A stretch of 59,896 nt of DNA from Oscillospiraceae bacterium (GTDB lineage Bacteria > Bacillota > Clostridia > Oscillospirales > Ruminococcaceae): NCBI GenBank assembly GCA_017533485.1, contig JAFXIC010000041.1, positions 1 to 59,896 on the forward strand, given 5' to 3'. This document shows, piece after piece, positions 33,954 to 43,002 of this stretch (positions within the stretch are counted from its first letter, which is position 1; each line of letters opens with the position of its first letter). The position numbers and the translations under genes were made by a program. Below the pieces are notes generated by a model. It was given only the letters and a program-made list of their open reading frames with translations. It searched no databases and was not told the DNA's origin.

Positions 33954-34552
33954 TCGGTGCGGCGGCGGCAATCGCGGCAGCCGGTGTGATTTTTGGCGGC
34001 GTCGCACTCTATATGGGTGCTTACCAGAAGGGAAAACAGGACGGCGACCTCATCGGCAGAAAAGAAAGCTATCAGTCAGGTATGGATACCGGCTATCAGC
34101 GCGGATATGAAGAAGGCTATGCACAGGGCAGTCTTGCGTCAGGCGGCAATACAGGAGATCCTTCTTCTGTCGGCGGAAACGCTTCCGAAAGCCAGAGCCT
34201 TTATGCCGAAGGAGATTTCAGCGGCCAGTTTACGGTCACCGTGCATGAGATTCTCCCCGGATATGCGTTGGATCCGACCAAAGATATGTTCGCGGCCGTT
34301 TCGTTTTTCCAGAATACACCCTTCTTGCTTCGGCTGGAACCGGAACAGCTCCCAATGCTGGAAACCGGAAAAACCTATACGATGACACTTGCACCACAGC
34401 CGCTTGTCGGCGTACCGAAATGCTATGTGTATGACGGTGCGGCAAGCCCTGAAGTGCTGAGATTCTGTGCCCATGCCGATATATCGGAAATTCGCCTTGC
34501 GACAGAAGCAGAAACCGGGCTGGATATGCCCGATCTGGTTTATACGGAATGA
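33935..34552 (+). CDS. Anchored extracytoplasmic protein with Gly-Tyr-rich segment
   Basis: The 205-residue protein has an Ala/Gly-rich N-terminal membrane helix (about residues 5-27) and a glycine/tyrosine-rich segment (29-66, such as YQSGMDTGYQRGYEEGYAQG). A Ser/Gly/Asn linker and a small beta-rich C-terminal domain (about 85-205) follow. No known family. The start MEKKY follows GGAGGACGC inside the end of the HAD gene, so the pair is translationally coupled. Confidence 0.65.
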   Translation: MEKKYIIGAAAAIAAAGVIFGGVALYMGAYQKGKQDGDLIGRKESYQSGMDTGYQRGYEEGYAQGSLASGGNTGDPSSVGGNASESQSLYAEGDFSGQFTVTVHEILPGYALDPTKDMFAAVSFFQNTPFLLRLEPEQLPMLETGKTYTMTLAPQPLVGVPKCYVYDGAASPEVLRFCAHADISEIRLATEAETGLDMPDLVYTE

Positions 34553-34598
34553 GCCTTGACAGAAATTGCGATAGATTTTGAAAGGAATGAATGAAAAT

Positions 34599-36326
34599 AT
34601 GAAAAAACTGATGCTTGGTAACGAAGCATTCGCAAGAGGCCTCTATGAAGCAGGCTGTCGGTTTGCGTCAAGCTACCCCGGCACCCCCTCTACGGAGATC
34701 ACTGAGGAGATTGCAAAGTTCGAGGAAGTGTATGCGGAGTGGGCACCTAACGAAAAGGTTGCGCTCGAATCCGCACTCGGCGCGTGCTTTGCCGGCGCAA
34801 GAGCCTTCGCTGCAATGAAGCACGTTGGACTGAATGTTGCGGCAGACCCCCTCTATACCGCTTCCTATACGGGCGTGAACGGCGGTCTGGTCATTGCTGT
34901 TGCGGACGACCCCGGTATGCATTCTTCCCAGAATGAACAGGATTCCCGCCATCATGCAATTGCGTCCAAGGTTCCGATGCTCGAACCGTCCGATTCTCAG
35001 GAATGCAAGGATTTTGCAATGCTGGGCTACGAGATTTCCGAGCAGTTCGATACACCGGTTCTTGTGCGTACCTCTACGCGTGTCGCACATTCCCAGAGTG
35101 CTGTGGAACAGCTTCCGCGCAGCGAAAAGGAACTCAAGGCATATGAAAAGAATCCTTCGAAATACGTGATGATGCCGGCGTTCGCTAAGGGCAGACATAT
35201 TGTTGTCGAGGAGCGGACAAAGAAGCTCATCGCATATGCGGAAACCACCCCGATCAACAGAATTGAGGACAATGGTGCAGAAATCGGCGTGATTACCTGC
35301 GGTGCGGCATATCAGTACGCCAAGGAAGCACTCGGAGATACTGCGAATTACTTAAAGCTCGGTATGACCAATCCGCTGCCGGAAAAACTGTTTTTGGATT
35401 TCGCGGCAAAATGTAAGACACTTTATGTCATCGAGGAGCTGGACGGCATTCTCGAAACACATATCAAGAATCTCGGCATTTCCTGTAAGGGAAAGGAGAT
35501 CTTCGGCTGTATCGGCGAGCTGAATCAGGTCATGATTGCAGAAAAGCTGCTTGGAAAAACACCGGAAGCATCCGCATATCCCGAACAGCTTCCGATCCGT
35601 CCGCCTGTGATGTGTGCCGGATGTCCGCACAGAGGCGTCTTCTATAACCTCGCAAAGCATAAGATCCGTGTATCGGGCGATATCGGCTGCTATACGCTTG
35701 GTGCTGCACAGCCGCTTTGTGCAATGGACTGGACAATCTGCATGGGCAGCTCGATTTCCTGTCTGCACGGCTTCAATAAAGTCCGCGGTGAGGAGTCCCA
35801 GGACAAGAGTGTTGCAGTCATCGGTGACTCGACCTTTATGCATACCGGTCTGAACAGCCTTGTGAATGTTGCGTATAATGCGTCCAATTCGACGGTTATT
35901 ATTCTTGATAATTCGATTACCGGTATGACCGGCCATCAGCAGAACCCGACCACCGGCAAGAACCTGAAGGGTGATCCGGCTGCAGCCGTGGATCTCGAAT
36001 CGCTTTGCCGCGCAATCGGTATCCGGCGCGTCCGTGTCGCAGATCCCTATAAGCTGGCGGAAATGGAACAGGCAATCCTCGAAGAACTTGCAGCAGACGA
36101 GCCTTCCGTGATTATCAGCCGCAGACCGTGTGCGCTGCTGAAGCACGTGAAGCACAATCCGCCGCTCCGTGTAGACGCAGAATCCTGTAAGAGCTGTAAG
36201 ATGTGCTTGAAGCTTGGATGTCCTGCAATTTCGATGAAGAACGGAAAGGCGTCGATCGACCATACACAATGTGTCGGCTGCGGTATCTGCGAGGAGCTCT
36301 GTAAGTTTGGCGCAATCGTCAAATAA
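34599..36326 (+). CDS. iorA: Indolepyruvate:ferredoxin oxidoreductase, alpha subunit
   Basis: The 575-residue TPP enzyme has an N-terminal pyrimidine domain (GNEAFARGLYEAGCRF), a TPP domain (MCAGCPHRG, GDIGCYTLG, GDSTFMHTG) and two C-terminal [4Fe-4S] motifs (CKSCKMC and CVGCGICEELC). With IorB it interconverts arylpyruvates and arylacetyl-CoA using ferredoxin. The start MKKLM at 34599 fits homologues and puts AAAGGA at proper distance; earlier starts crowd or overlap that site. Length is slightly below the usual 600. It is the first gene of a five-gene cluster. Confidence 0.93.
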   Translation: MKKLMLGNEAFARGLYEAGCRFASSYPGTPSTEITEEIAKFEEVYAEWAPNEKVALESALGACFAGARAFAAMKHVGLNVAADPLYTASYTGVNGGLVIAVADDPGMHSSQNEQDSRHHAIASKVPMLEPSDSQECKDFAMLGYEISEQFDTPVLVRTSTRVAHSQSAVEQLPRSEKELKAYEKNPSKYVMMPAFAKGRHIVVEERTKKLIAYAETTPINRIEDNGAEIGVITCGAAYQYAKEALGDTANYLKLGMTNPLPEKLFLDFAAKCKTLYVIEELDGILETHIKNLGISCKGKEIFGCIGELNQVMIAEKLLGKTPEASAYPEQLPIRPPVMCAGCPHRGVFYNLAKHKIRVSGDIGCYTLGAAQPLCAMDWTICMGSSISCLHGFNKVRGEESQDKSVAVIGDSTFMHTGLNSLVNVAYNASNSTVIILDNSITGMTGHQQNPTTGKNLKGDPAAAVDLESLCRAIGIRRVRVADPYKLAEMEQAILEELAADEPSVIISRRPCALLKHVKHNPPLRVDAESCKSCKMCLKLGCPAISMKNGKASIDHTQCVGCGICEELCKFGAIVK

Positions 36327-36347
36327 TACGAGGAGACTGCTTTTACG

Positions 36348-36584
36348 ATGAAGAATTACAATGATCTGGATGCGCGCGGAAAATTTATCCGTACCGTATG
36401 GTTTCTCGCAGTGACTGTGATGATCTGTATCGGGCTCTGGTATGTGCTGCTGACCTGGTTTACGATGAGCAGGGGCTTTTTCGTAAAACTGGTGGTTGGA
36501 ATGGTTCTGATCGCAGTCGTCGGTACTTGGCAGCTCGTTACAACCTACCGTGCATGGCAATCGGAGAAAAACGATATCTATTAA
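36348..36584 (+). CDS. Small two-TM protein in the ior operon
   Basis: The 78-residue protein has two membrane helices (about residues 17-37 and 43-64), with charged ends. GAGGAG lies before the ATG. It separates iorA and iorB, which is unusual as the pair is normally adjacent. I recognise no family. It might tether the oxidoreductase to the membrane. Confidence 0.6.
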   Translation: MKNYNDLDARGKFIRTVWFLAVTVMICIGLWYVLLTWFTMSRGFFVKLVVGMVLIAVVGTWQLVTTYRAWQSEKNDIY

Positions 36585-36681
36585 CGGGATTTCCATGCTT
36601 TTTCGGTATGGAATTGCGGGGAATTGAAAAATTCCGGATTTATTCATCCTATATTTTTAAGAACGAAAAGGAGTTCTGTAA

Positions 36682-37257
36682 ATGGAAACGAAATCAATTA
36701 TGATCGTCGGCGTCGGCGGACAGGGTTCTCTGCTTGCCAGCCGTATTCTCGGCAATGTCCTTCTCCAGCAGGGTTTTGCCGTTAAGGTCAGCGAGGTGCA
36801 CGGTATGTCACAGCGCGGCGGTTCGGTTGTCACCTATGTAAAATACGGCGATGCCGTTTATTCACCGGTTGTCGAAAAGGGGGAAGCAGACGTCATCATT
36901 TCATTCGAGCTGCTCGAAGCGGCACGCTGGGCTTCCTGTCTCAAAAAGGGCGGTAAGATTGTCACCTCAACCCAGACGCTGGATCCGATGCCGGTCATTA
37001 CGGGCGCAGCCGCCTATCCCGAGGAGATTGTCGAAAAGCTTACGGCAATGGGTATTGACGTCACCGCAGTCGATGCGCTGACGCTCGCGGAACAGGCAGG
37101 CAGCGCAAAAGCCTCCAATGTAGTCCTGATGGGCGTTGTATCGAAGAAAATGGAGTTTGACGAGTCGATCTGGCAGGAAGCACTCAATCAGTGTGTACCG
37201 CCGAAATTTATTGAAATGAATCGAAAAGCTTTTGCGCTGGGAAGAGAGGCTATGTAA
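36682..37257 (+). CDS. iorB: Indolepyruvate:ferredoxin oxidoreductase, beta subunit
   Basis: The 191-residue gamma-domain protein of the POR family reads GVGGQGSLLASRILGN near its start and SEVHGMSQRGGSVVTY (about residues 40-55), both diagnostic. It pairs with IorA to form the active oxidoreductase. AAAAGGAG is present before the ATG. The paaK start codon follows its stop directly. Confidence 0.93.
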   Translation: METKSIMIVGVGGQGSLLASRILGNVLLQQGFAVKVSEVHGMSQRGGSVVTYVKYGDAVYSPVVEKGEADVIISFELLEAARWASCLKKGGKIVTSTQTLDPMPVITGAAAYPEEIVEKLTAMGIDVTAVDALTLAEQAGSAKASNVVLMGVVSKKMEFDESIWQEALNQCVPPKFIEMNRKAFALGREAM

Positions 37258-38565
37258 ATGGAACGTTATTGGAATGAAGAAATGGAGCGGATGGACCGGA
37301 AGTCCCTCGAAACGCTCCAGAGCTATCGGCTGATGCGGACAGTCCGCCGCGTCTATGAGAATGTGCCGCTGTATCGTGAGCGGATGGATGCGGCCGGCGT
37401 CAAGCCGGAGGATATCCGTTCAGTTGCGGATCTCCATAAGCTTCCGTTTACCTATAAGCAGGACCTTCGTGATACCTACCCTTACGGAATGTTTGCAGTT
37501 CCGATGAATGAGGTTGTCCGTCTCCATGCCTCCAGCGGTACGACCGGCAAGAAAATTGTTGTCGGCTATACTGCGAATGACCTTGATATGTGGGCGGAAT
37601 GCTGTGCGCGTGCCCTGACGGCAGCCGGCGCAGACAGCAATGACTTTATGCACGTTTCCTATGGATATGGTCTGTTTACCGGCGGTCTCGGACTGCACGG
37701 CGGTGCAGAAAAGGTTGGAATGACGGTAATTCCGGTTTCTACGGGAAATACCAAACAGCAGGTCACCATCCTCAAGGACTTCGGCTCGACCTATATCTGC
37801 TGTACACCGTCCTATGCCCTGAACCTTGCGGAAACGATGAAGGAAATGGGGATCACAAAGGATGAGATCCAGCTTCGTGCCGGACTCTTCGGCGCAGAAC
37901 CGTGGACAGAAGAAATGCGTCAGGATATCGAGGATAAGCTTGGACTGAAAGCACTCGATATCTACGGACTGACCGAAATTCTCGGACCGGGCGTCGCATA
38001 TGAATGCTCGGCACAGACCGGTATGCACATCAACGAAGACCACTTTATTGCGGAAATCATTGATCCGGATACGGGCGAGGTGCTTCCCGACGGCGCACAG
38101 GGCGAGCTGGTCTTTACCTGTATTTCCAAGGAAGCATTCCCGATGCTCCGTTACCGCACAAGAGATATCGTCCAGCTCGAACGCGGCGTATGCTCCTGCG
38201 GCCGTACCTTCGTGAAGATGAAGAAGCCGATGGGAAGAAGCGACGATATGCTGATTATCCGCGGCGTCAATGTATTCCCGTCCCAGATCGAAAGCGTGCT
38301 GCTGTCGCTGGGCAATACCGCACCGTATTATCAGATTATCGTGGATCGTGTGAACAACACCGATACCTTCGAGATTCAGGTCGAGATTTCCCCCGAAATG
38401 TTCACCGATACCGTCAAGAATCTTGAGGAACAGGCCAAACAGATTCGTGAAGCCGTCCATACCACACTCGGCATTCAGGCGAAAATTACACTCGTCGAGC
38501 CGAAAACAATCCCGCGTACAGAAGGAAAAGCTGTACACGTTGTTGACCACAGAAAGCTGCATTAA
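37258..38565 (+). CDS. paaK: Phenylacetate-CoA ligase
   Basis: The 435-residue enzyme activates phenylacetate or other arylacetates to CoA thioesters via the acyl-AMP. Visible are the ATP loop HASSGTTGKKIVVGYT (about residues 90-105), YGLTEILGPG (near 240) and YRTRDIV (near 300), plus the small C-terminal domain. The start touches the iorB stop, implying coupled translation. With IorAB it can link arylacetates to arylpyruvates in either direction. Confidence 0.92.
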   Translation: MERYWNEEMERMDRKSLETLQSYRLMRTVRRVYENVPLYRERMDAAGVKPEDIRSVADLHKLPFTYKQDLRDTYPYGMFAVPMNEVVRLHASSGTTGKKIVVGYTANDLDMWAECCARALTAAGADSNDFMHVSYGYGLFTGGLGLHGGAEKVGMTVIPVSTGNTKQQVTILKDFGSTYICCTPSYALNLAETMKEMGITKDEIQLRAGLFGAEPWTEEMRQDIEDKLGLKALDIYGLTEILGPGVAYECSAQTGMHINEDHFIAEIIDPDTGEVLPDGAQGELVFTCISKEAFPMLRYRTRDIVQLERGVCSCGRTFVKMKKPMGRSDDMLIIRGVNVFPSQIESVLLSLGNTAPYYQIIVDRVNNTDTFEIQVEISPEMFTDTVKNLEEQAKQIREAVHTTLGIQAKITLVEPKTIPRTEGKAVHVVDHRKLH

Positions 38566-38580
38566 GAGAGGAGGATTTTT

Positions 38581-39015
38581 ATGTTAATCCGTCAGATTTC
38601 TATCTTTATCGAAAACCGTCCGGGAAGACTTGCCGCTGTGACACAGCTTCTCGGAGACGCAGGCATTGATATCCGTTCGCTTTGTCTTGCGGATACAAGA
38701 GATTTCGGAATTCTGCGTCTGATCGTGAACCAGCCCGATCGTGCCATCGGCGTGCTGAAGGATGCCGACTGTACCATCACGGTGACCAATGTTGTGGGTG
38801 TAAAAATTCCCGACAGACCGAACGGATTGGCAGAAATTCTGCAAATCCTGAACCGTGCAGACGTCAATGTGGAATATATGTATGCCTTCGTGGGTCAGAC
38901 CGGCGACTGTGCGAACGTCATCTTCCGTGTGGATAACGAGGAAAAGTGTGTACAGGTATTACAGGAAAATGATGTTGCTGTTTTAACAAATCAAGAGGTT
39001 TCCGGCGACTGCTGA
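38581..39015 (+). CDS. Tandem ACT-domain protein
   Basis: The 144-residue protein consists of two ACT domains (ENRPGRLAAVTQLLGDAGID near the start and DRPNGLAEILQILNRADVNV near residue 75). ACT domains bind amino acids. Its place 15 bases after paaK in an aromatic-acid operon suggests that it senses aromatic amino acids or aryl acids to control the pathway, a role also suggested for similar proteins elsewhere. GAGAGGAGG precedes the ATG. Confidence 0.88.
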   Translation: MLIRQISIFIENRPGRLAAVTQLLGDAGIDIRSLCLADTRDFGILRLIVNQPDRAIGVLKDADCTITVTNVVGVKIPDRPNGLAEILQILNRADVNVEYMYAFVGQTGDCANVIFRVDNEEKCVQVLQENDVAVLTNQEVSGDC

Positions 39016-39096
39016 TATCTCTGATTCCATTTTGTATATTGTGCTGTAATTCGAACTGCTTTTTGTATGAAAACGCCGAAATACTGACCACTCCTC

Positions 39097-39124
39097 TTGA
39101 CATTTTTCGAAAATAGTGTATAAT
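39097..39124 (+). promoter_or_regulatory. Promoter of the zinc-ribbon gene
   Basis: TTGACA (39097-39102) and TATAAT (39119-39124) have a 16-base spacer. The leader to the start is about 125 bases. Confidence 0.7.
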
Positions 39125-39253
39125 ATTGTTATAGGCAATGTGGGTGAATTGACAGAAAGCAGAACCTTTCATCAATTTCCGGCTGTTTATTATATCATCG
39201 AAGAATTTCGATTTCGCAAATCGTTTTTCTTTGCCTTATAGGAGTGTGTGAAT

Positions 39254-39694
39254 ATGGGAGTGCTTGATTCAATCCGTGATACAGGCAGAAATGCGACCGA
39301 AAAAATTTCCAATATTTCTGAGGTCAATAACCTGAAGCGTAAGATCCTCTATGAGGAGGAGCGTATTGTCGAAATCTTCGCGGATTTGGGCAAAAAGTAT
39401 TATAAGAATCCCGATGAAGATCCGGCAGTGTTCCGTGATCTCTGTGACGATATCGACGCCAGACGCCGCCGTATCAAGAAAATGAAGTTCGAGCTGAATA
39501 CATTGCGCGGCTACAAAATGTGCCCGAAATGCGATGCACAAAACAGCGAGAAGAGCATTTTCTGTAATGTCTGCGGTGCAAGACTTCCGGATCCGGAGGA
39601 TGAGGATTTCAGCTCCCTCCAGGAAAACGATTACTATACCGAAAGCAGCAATCAGTTCTTCAATGCTGACAGCACAGGCAATATCGGTATCTGA
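39254..39694 (+). CDS. Coiled-coil / zinc-ribbon protein
   Basis: The 146-residue protein has an amphipathic N-terminus, a helical coiled-coil region (about residues 20-80), a zinc ribbon (CPKC and CNVCG, residues 90-110) and an acidic tail. No catalytic motif. The ATG at 39254 is chosen because AGGAG is ten bases upstream; GTG at 39248 is too close. It is monocistronic. The function is unknown; scaffolding or membrane-associated regulation is possible. Confidence 0.7.
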   Translation: MGVLDSIRDTGRNATEKISNISEVNNLKRKILYEEERIVEIFADLGKKYYKNPDEDPAVFRDLCDDIDARRRRIKKMKFELNTLRGYKMCPKCDAQNSEKSIFCNVCGARLPDPEDEDFSSLQENDYYTESSNQFFNADSTGNIGI

Positions 39695-39710
39695 TTCCAT
39701 AGCAGCAAAC

Positions 39711-39748
39711 AGACCGTTTCGCGATCATTCGCGGGACGGTCTTTTTTT
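39711..39748 (+). terminator. Terminator before the spoIIIA operon
   Basis: AGACCGTTTCGCG (39711-39723) pairs with CGCGGGACGGTCT (39730-39742) with two G-T pairs, followed by a T run. Confidence 0.9.
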
Positions 39749-39774
39749 ATCTCCGGACGAATCGTGCGGCTTAC

Positions 39775-39803
39775 GCATATCTTGTCCGTCTCCCGCATAG
39801 GAT
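39775..39803 (+). promoter_or_regulatory. Candidate SigE promoter of spoIIIA
   Basis: GCATATC (39775-39781) and GCATAGGAT (39795-39803) sit 13 bases apart, close to the SigE pattern. In Bacillus, spoIIIA is SigE-driven in the mother cell, and this lies 34 bases before spoIIIAA. Confidence 0.4.
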
Positions 39804-39836
39804 GAAACAGGAAACGAAAGGTGGGGGACTTGATTG

Positions 39837-40751
39837 ATGAGCAGTTTTTTGAATGTGCTTCCATATTTTCCGGAGGTGCTGCGCGGGCCGCTTGAGAAGA
39901 TTGCGCCCGAGCGACAGGATACGATACAGGAGCTTCGGCTGCGGGCCTTGCGTCCGATACAGGTGGTGTGCGGAAAAGATACCTATTTACTGGAAAAAGA
40001 TGGGGGACTGGGACATCGGAGCGGAATTGTCATCAGCCGATTGATGCTGGACGCTGTGTTTCAGAATATCTGTGAGCATTCCATCCATAGCTATCAGCAG
40101 GAGATTCAGCAGGGCTATGTCACGATTGCAGGCGGAAATCGCGTCGGGCTTTGTGGGAGTGCCGTCATCGGAAACGGAAAAATTGAGATGCTGCGGTATA
40201 TCAGCGGTATGAATGTCCGGATTGCACGCGAGGTGCGCGGATGTGCCGAGTCGCTCGCCGGACAGGTCTTTTCAGACGGCTTGTGCGGCTTGCTGGTCGC
40301 AGGCCCGCCGTCTTCCGGAAAAACAACCATTCTGCGTGATTTATGTCGGATTCTCGGACGGAAATACCGCATCAGTGTCATGGATGAGCGCGGAGAACTT
40401 GCGGCAATGCAGCGCGGAGAATCTCCGTTTGATTTAGGTGAACAGACCGATGTATTCGATGGATTTCCGAAGGCAGAAGGCATTGCTGTTGCCGTTCGTG
40501 TGATGTCGCCGGAAGTATTGCTTTGTGACGAAATCGGTGGTGCAGAGGAAACCGAAGCACTCCTTCCGGTTTTACATACGGGTGTCCACCTGATCGCGTC
40601 GGTACACGCCGGCAGTATCGCGGAACTGTATGCCAGACCACAGGTCAAACGGCTGCTGGAAGCGAATGCATTCTCCTATGCGGTGATGCTTGGGACAGGC
40701 AGCGACTGCGGACAGGTTCGGACAATTCGCTGTGTGGGTCATCCGATATGA
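39837..40751 (+). CDS. spoIIIAA: Stage III sporulation ATPase SpoIIIAA
   Basis: The 304-residue secretion-type ATPase of the mother cell powers the channel to the forespore. The Walker A motif GPPSSGKTT and Walker B region EVLLCDEIGG are visible in its C-terminal half. GGTGGGGG lies before the ATG; the TTG three bases earlier is less likely. It heads the eight-gene spoIIIA operon. Confidence 0.95.
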   Translation: MSSFLNVLPYFPEVLRGPLEKIAPERQDTIQELRLRALRPIQVVCGKDTYLLEKDGGLGHRSGIVISRLMLDAVFQNICEHSIHSYQQEIQQGYVTIAGGNRVGLCGSAVIGNGKIEMLRYISGMNVRIAREVRGCAESLAGQVFSDGLCGLLVAGPPSSGKTTILRDLCRILGRKYRISVMDERGELAAMQRGESPFDLGEQTDVFDGFPKAEGIAVAVRVMSPEVLLCDEIGGAEETEALLPVLHTGVHLIASVHAGSIAELYARPQVKRLLEANAFSYAVMLGTGSDCGQVRTIRCVGHPI

Positions 40752-41242
40752 TACGGACAGTCGGACTGCTGATGCTGCTGATTGCCGCGGCACTCGCCGG
40801 AAATACAGCCGCAAAAGGCTTGGAAGGGCGTGTCAGGCGGCTTCAGATGCTGGAATTATTCTGTGAAGCGGCAGGAAGTGAGCTGAAATATCTGCTGCCG
40901 ACGGTGAAGGAACTGCTGTGCAGTCTCGCGCAGCGAGCGGATTTTCAGTCGCTTTTGTTTTTGCAGAATGCAGCGGCGGCACATACGCCTTTTCCGGAAA
41001 GCTGGCACAATGCGGTCGAAACGGACAAGACATTGTGTGCGGACGAGCGTGAAATCCTCCGCACAATCGGTGCAACCCTCGGCAGTACGGAACTTTCTGC
41101 ACAGCTTTCTGCATTAAAGCTTTGCGGCGAGCGATTCCAACGGCTGCGCGAAACAGCAGAAACGGAAGTGCTGCGGCGCGGACGGCTCTATCGGAGTATG
41201 GGGATACTGACAGGGATTTTTCTGGTGATTTTATTGCTGTAA
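40748..41242 (+). CDS. spoIIIAB: Stage III sporulation protein AB
   Basis: The 164-residue protein has an N-terminal membrane helix (residues 3-20), a helical body with RLQMLELF and GSELKYLLPTVKE, and a C-terminal hydrophobic helix. This matches SpoIIIAB, a relative of GspF-type platform proteins. It overlaps spoIIIAA by four bases. Confidence 0.92.
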   Translation: MIRTVGLLMLLIAAALAGNTAAKGLEGRVRRLQMLELFCEAAGSELKYLLPTVKELLCSLAQRADFQSLLFLQNAAAAHTPFPESWHNAVETDKTLCADEREILRTIGATLGSTELSAQLSALKLCGERFQRLRETAETEVLRRGRLYRSMGILTGIFLVILLL

Positions 41243-41263
41243 TAAGGAGCATGGAGCGTTTCA

Positions 41264-41461
41264 ATGGACATTGACTTGATTTTCAAGGTGGCTGGCATCG
41301 GTATTATTGTTGCGGTACTGAATCTTGTGCTGAAGCGTGCGGAGCGTGAGGAACAGGCGATGCTGACAACGCTGGCAGGCCTGATTGTGGTGCTGATGCT
41401 GATTGTCACACAGATACAGGAGTTGTTTGATACGGTGAAGACGGTGTTCGGGCTATGGTAA
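41264..41461 (+). CDS. spoIIIAC: Stage III sporulation protein AC
   Basis: The 65-residue protein has two membrane helices and the pattern IDLIFKVAGIGIIVAVLN, followed by KRAEREEQA, typical of SpoIIIAC. It overlaps spoIIIAD by seven bases. Confidence 0.92.
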   Translation: MDIDLIFKVAGIGIIVAVLNLVLKRAEREEQAMLTTLAGLIVVLMLIVTQIQELFDTVKTVFGLW

Positions 41462-41856
41462 CGGCATTGCAGGTGGCAGGATTATCGCTGACGGCATTGC
41501 TCCTGGCAAAGGTATTGCAGCGATATGCGGCAGAACAGGCAATGCTGCTGACGATGCTGCTTTGTATCGGCTTTACGGGAGCAGCAGTATTGTCGCTGAC
41601 GCCTGTGCTGGAACGGATGGACACGCTTTTGCGTGCAGGCGGACTGGCGGCTGACGAAACCGCAAAGCTTAGTAAGGCAATCGGCATCTGTATTGTGACG
41701 GAGCTTGCCTCGGACAGCTGTAAGGACGCCGGAGAATCTGCACTCGCAACGGCTGTGACGATGACCGGAAAAACAGCATTGCTGTTATTGTCGCTGCCGC
41801 TGATGGAATCGCTGCTTCATGTGCTTCAGGAGGTGTTTGGATGTACCGGAGGTTAA
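41455..41856 (+). CDS. spoIIIAD: Stage III sporulation protein AD
   Basis: The 133-residue polytopic membrane protein contains AAEQAMLLTMLL and GICIVTELASDSCKDAGESALA, a stretch characteristic of SpoIIIAD. It is related to SpoIIIAC by its N-terminal part and overlaps both neighbours. Confidence 0.92.
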   Translation: MVTALQVAGLSLTALLLAKVLQRYAAEQAMLLTMLLCIGFTGAAVLSLTPVLERMDTLLRAGGLAADETAKLSKAIGICIVTELASDSCKDAGESALATAVTMTGKTALLLLSLPLMESLLHVLQEVFGCTGG

Positions 41857-42983
41857 TCCGGCTGGTATTTCTGTGCGTGGCGGCGGTCTTTTTATCTGCC
41901 GCATGGCTTCATGTACGTTCTTTGAGCGTGTGCGCATCCGATGGGCTGGAGGGACTGCATGACGCGGCGGCAGAGGTTGTGCTTCCGGAGGGCGCAGAAT
42001 CAGCTTTTTCGGATATCGGGATTTCTGCGGAAGATCCGACAGCAGTACTGGAATTATCACCCTCGGAATGGATCGGGATGCTCTGGGATACGGCAAAAAG
42101 GGAAATTACCGCACCGATTGCCTTGCTGAGTGCGTTACTGACGCTGATTCTGCTGTCATCAACGCTTGCGGGGATGCAGGATACGGTGGCGTCAGGTGAA
42201 ATGCGGAAGCTTTTGGATATGCTCTGTGTGCTGGTCTGTGTCGGAGCATCCGCAGAACCGTTTTGTACCTGTCTGCGGCGGACTGCCGATGCATTGACCG
42301 AGGGCAGTGTGTTTATGGGGAGTTTTGTGCCGGTATTCGGCGGATTTCTCGCCGCAGGCGGCGCGGTCGCATCGGGAACCTCCTATCAGATGCTTGTGCT
42401 GTTTCTGACGCAGGCGATGCAGCAGCTCACGCGACATCTCTTATTTCCGCTGCTGGAATGCGCCGCCGCACTCGGCATTGCGGACGCGGTCAATCCATCT
42501 CTCCGGCTGAACGGAATGGTAGGAGGGCTGCGGAAGGCTGTGACATGGATTCTGGGGTTCCTGATGACGGCATTCGCCTCACTGCTGTCGATCCGGAGCT
42601 TTGTCGCAGACGCCGCGGACGGGCTTGCGGTCAAGACCGTCCGACTGATGACATCCAGTCTGATTCCGGTGGTCGGGGGAGCGGTATCGGAGGCTTACGG
42701 CTCGGTACAGGGCAGTATCCGGCTGATGCAGAGTGGAACGGGTGTGATCGGGATACTTGGGATTGTCTGGCTGACGGTACCGCCGCTGATTTCCGCCGTC
42801 TGCTATCGGGCGGTGTTCAGCCTTGCGGGTATTGCGGCGGAGCTGACGGGGACGGACGCAGTACGCGGACTTTGTCGGGACATCGAAGGGGTGCTCGGTG
42901 CGGCATTCGCTATGCTGGTGACATATGCCGTGATGCTGATTTTCTCGACCGCGATTATGCTGATGCTGGTGGGGAACGAATGA
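41841..42983 (+). CDS. spoIIIAE: Stage III sporulation protein AE
   Basis: The 380-residue multi-pass membrane protein of the channel has an N-terminal signal-like helix, then a region with multiple helices (about residues 85-375), including LLSIRSFVADAADGLAVKTVR. AGGAGG is found seven bases before the ATG, inside spoIIIAD. Confidence 0.92.
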   Translation: MYRRLIRLVFLCVAAVFLSAAWLHVRSLSVCASDGLEGLHDAAAEVVLPEGAESAFSDIGISAEDPTAVLELSPSEWIGMLWDTAKREITAPIALLSALLTLILLSSTLAGMQDTVASGEMRKLLDMLCVLVCVGASAEPFCTCLRRTADALTEGSVFMGSFVPVFGGFLAAGGAVASGTSYQMLVLFLTQAMQQLTRHLLFPLLECAAALGIADAVNPSLRLNGMVGGLRKAVTWILGFLMTAFASLLSIRSFVADAADGLAVKTVRLMTSSLIPVVGGAVSEAYGSVQGSIRLMQSGTGVIGILGIVWLTVPPLISAVCYRAVFSLAGIAAELTGTDAVRGLCRDIEGVLGAAFAMLVTYAVMLIFSTAIMLMLVGNE

Positions 42984-43002
42984 CAGGGGAGGAGGCGTGG
43001 AA

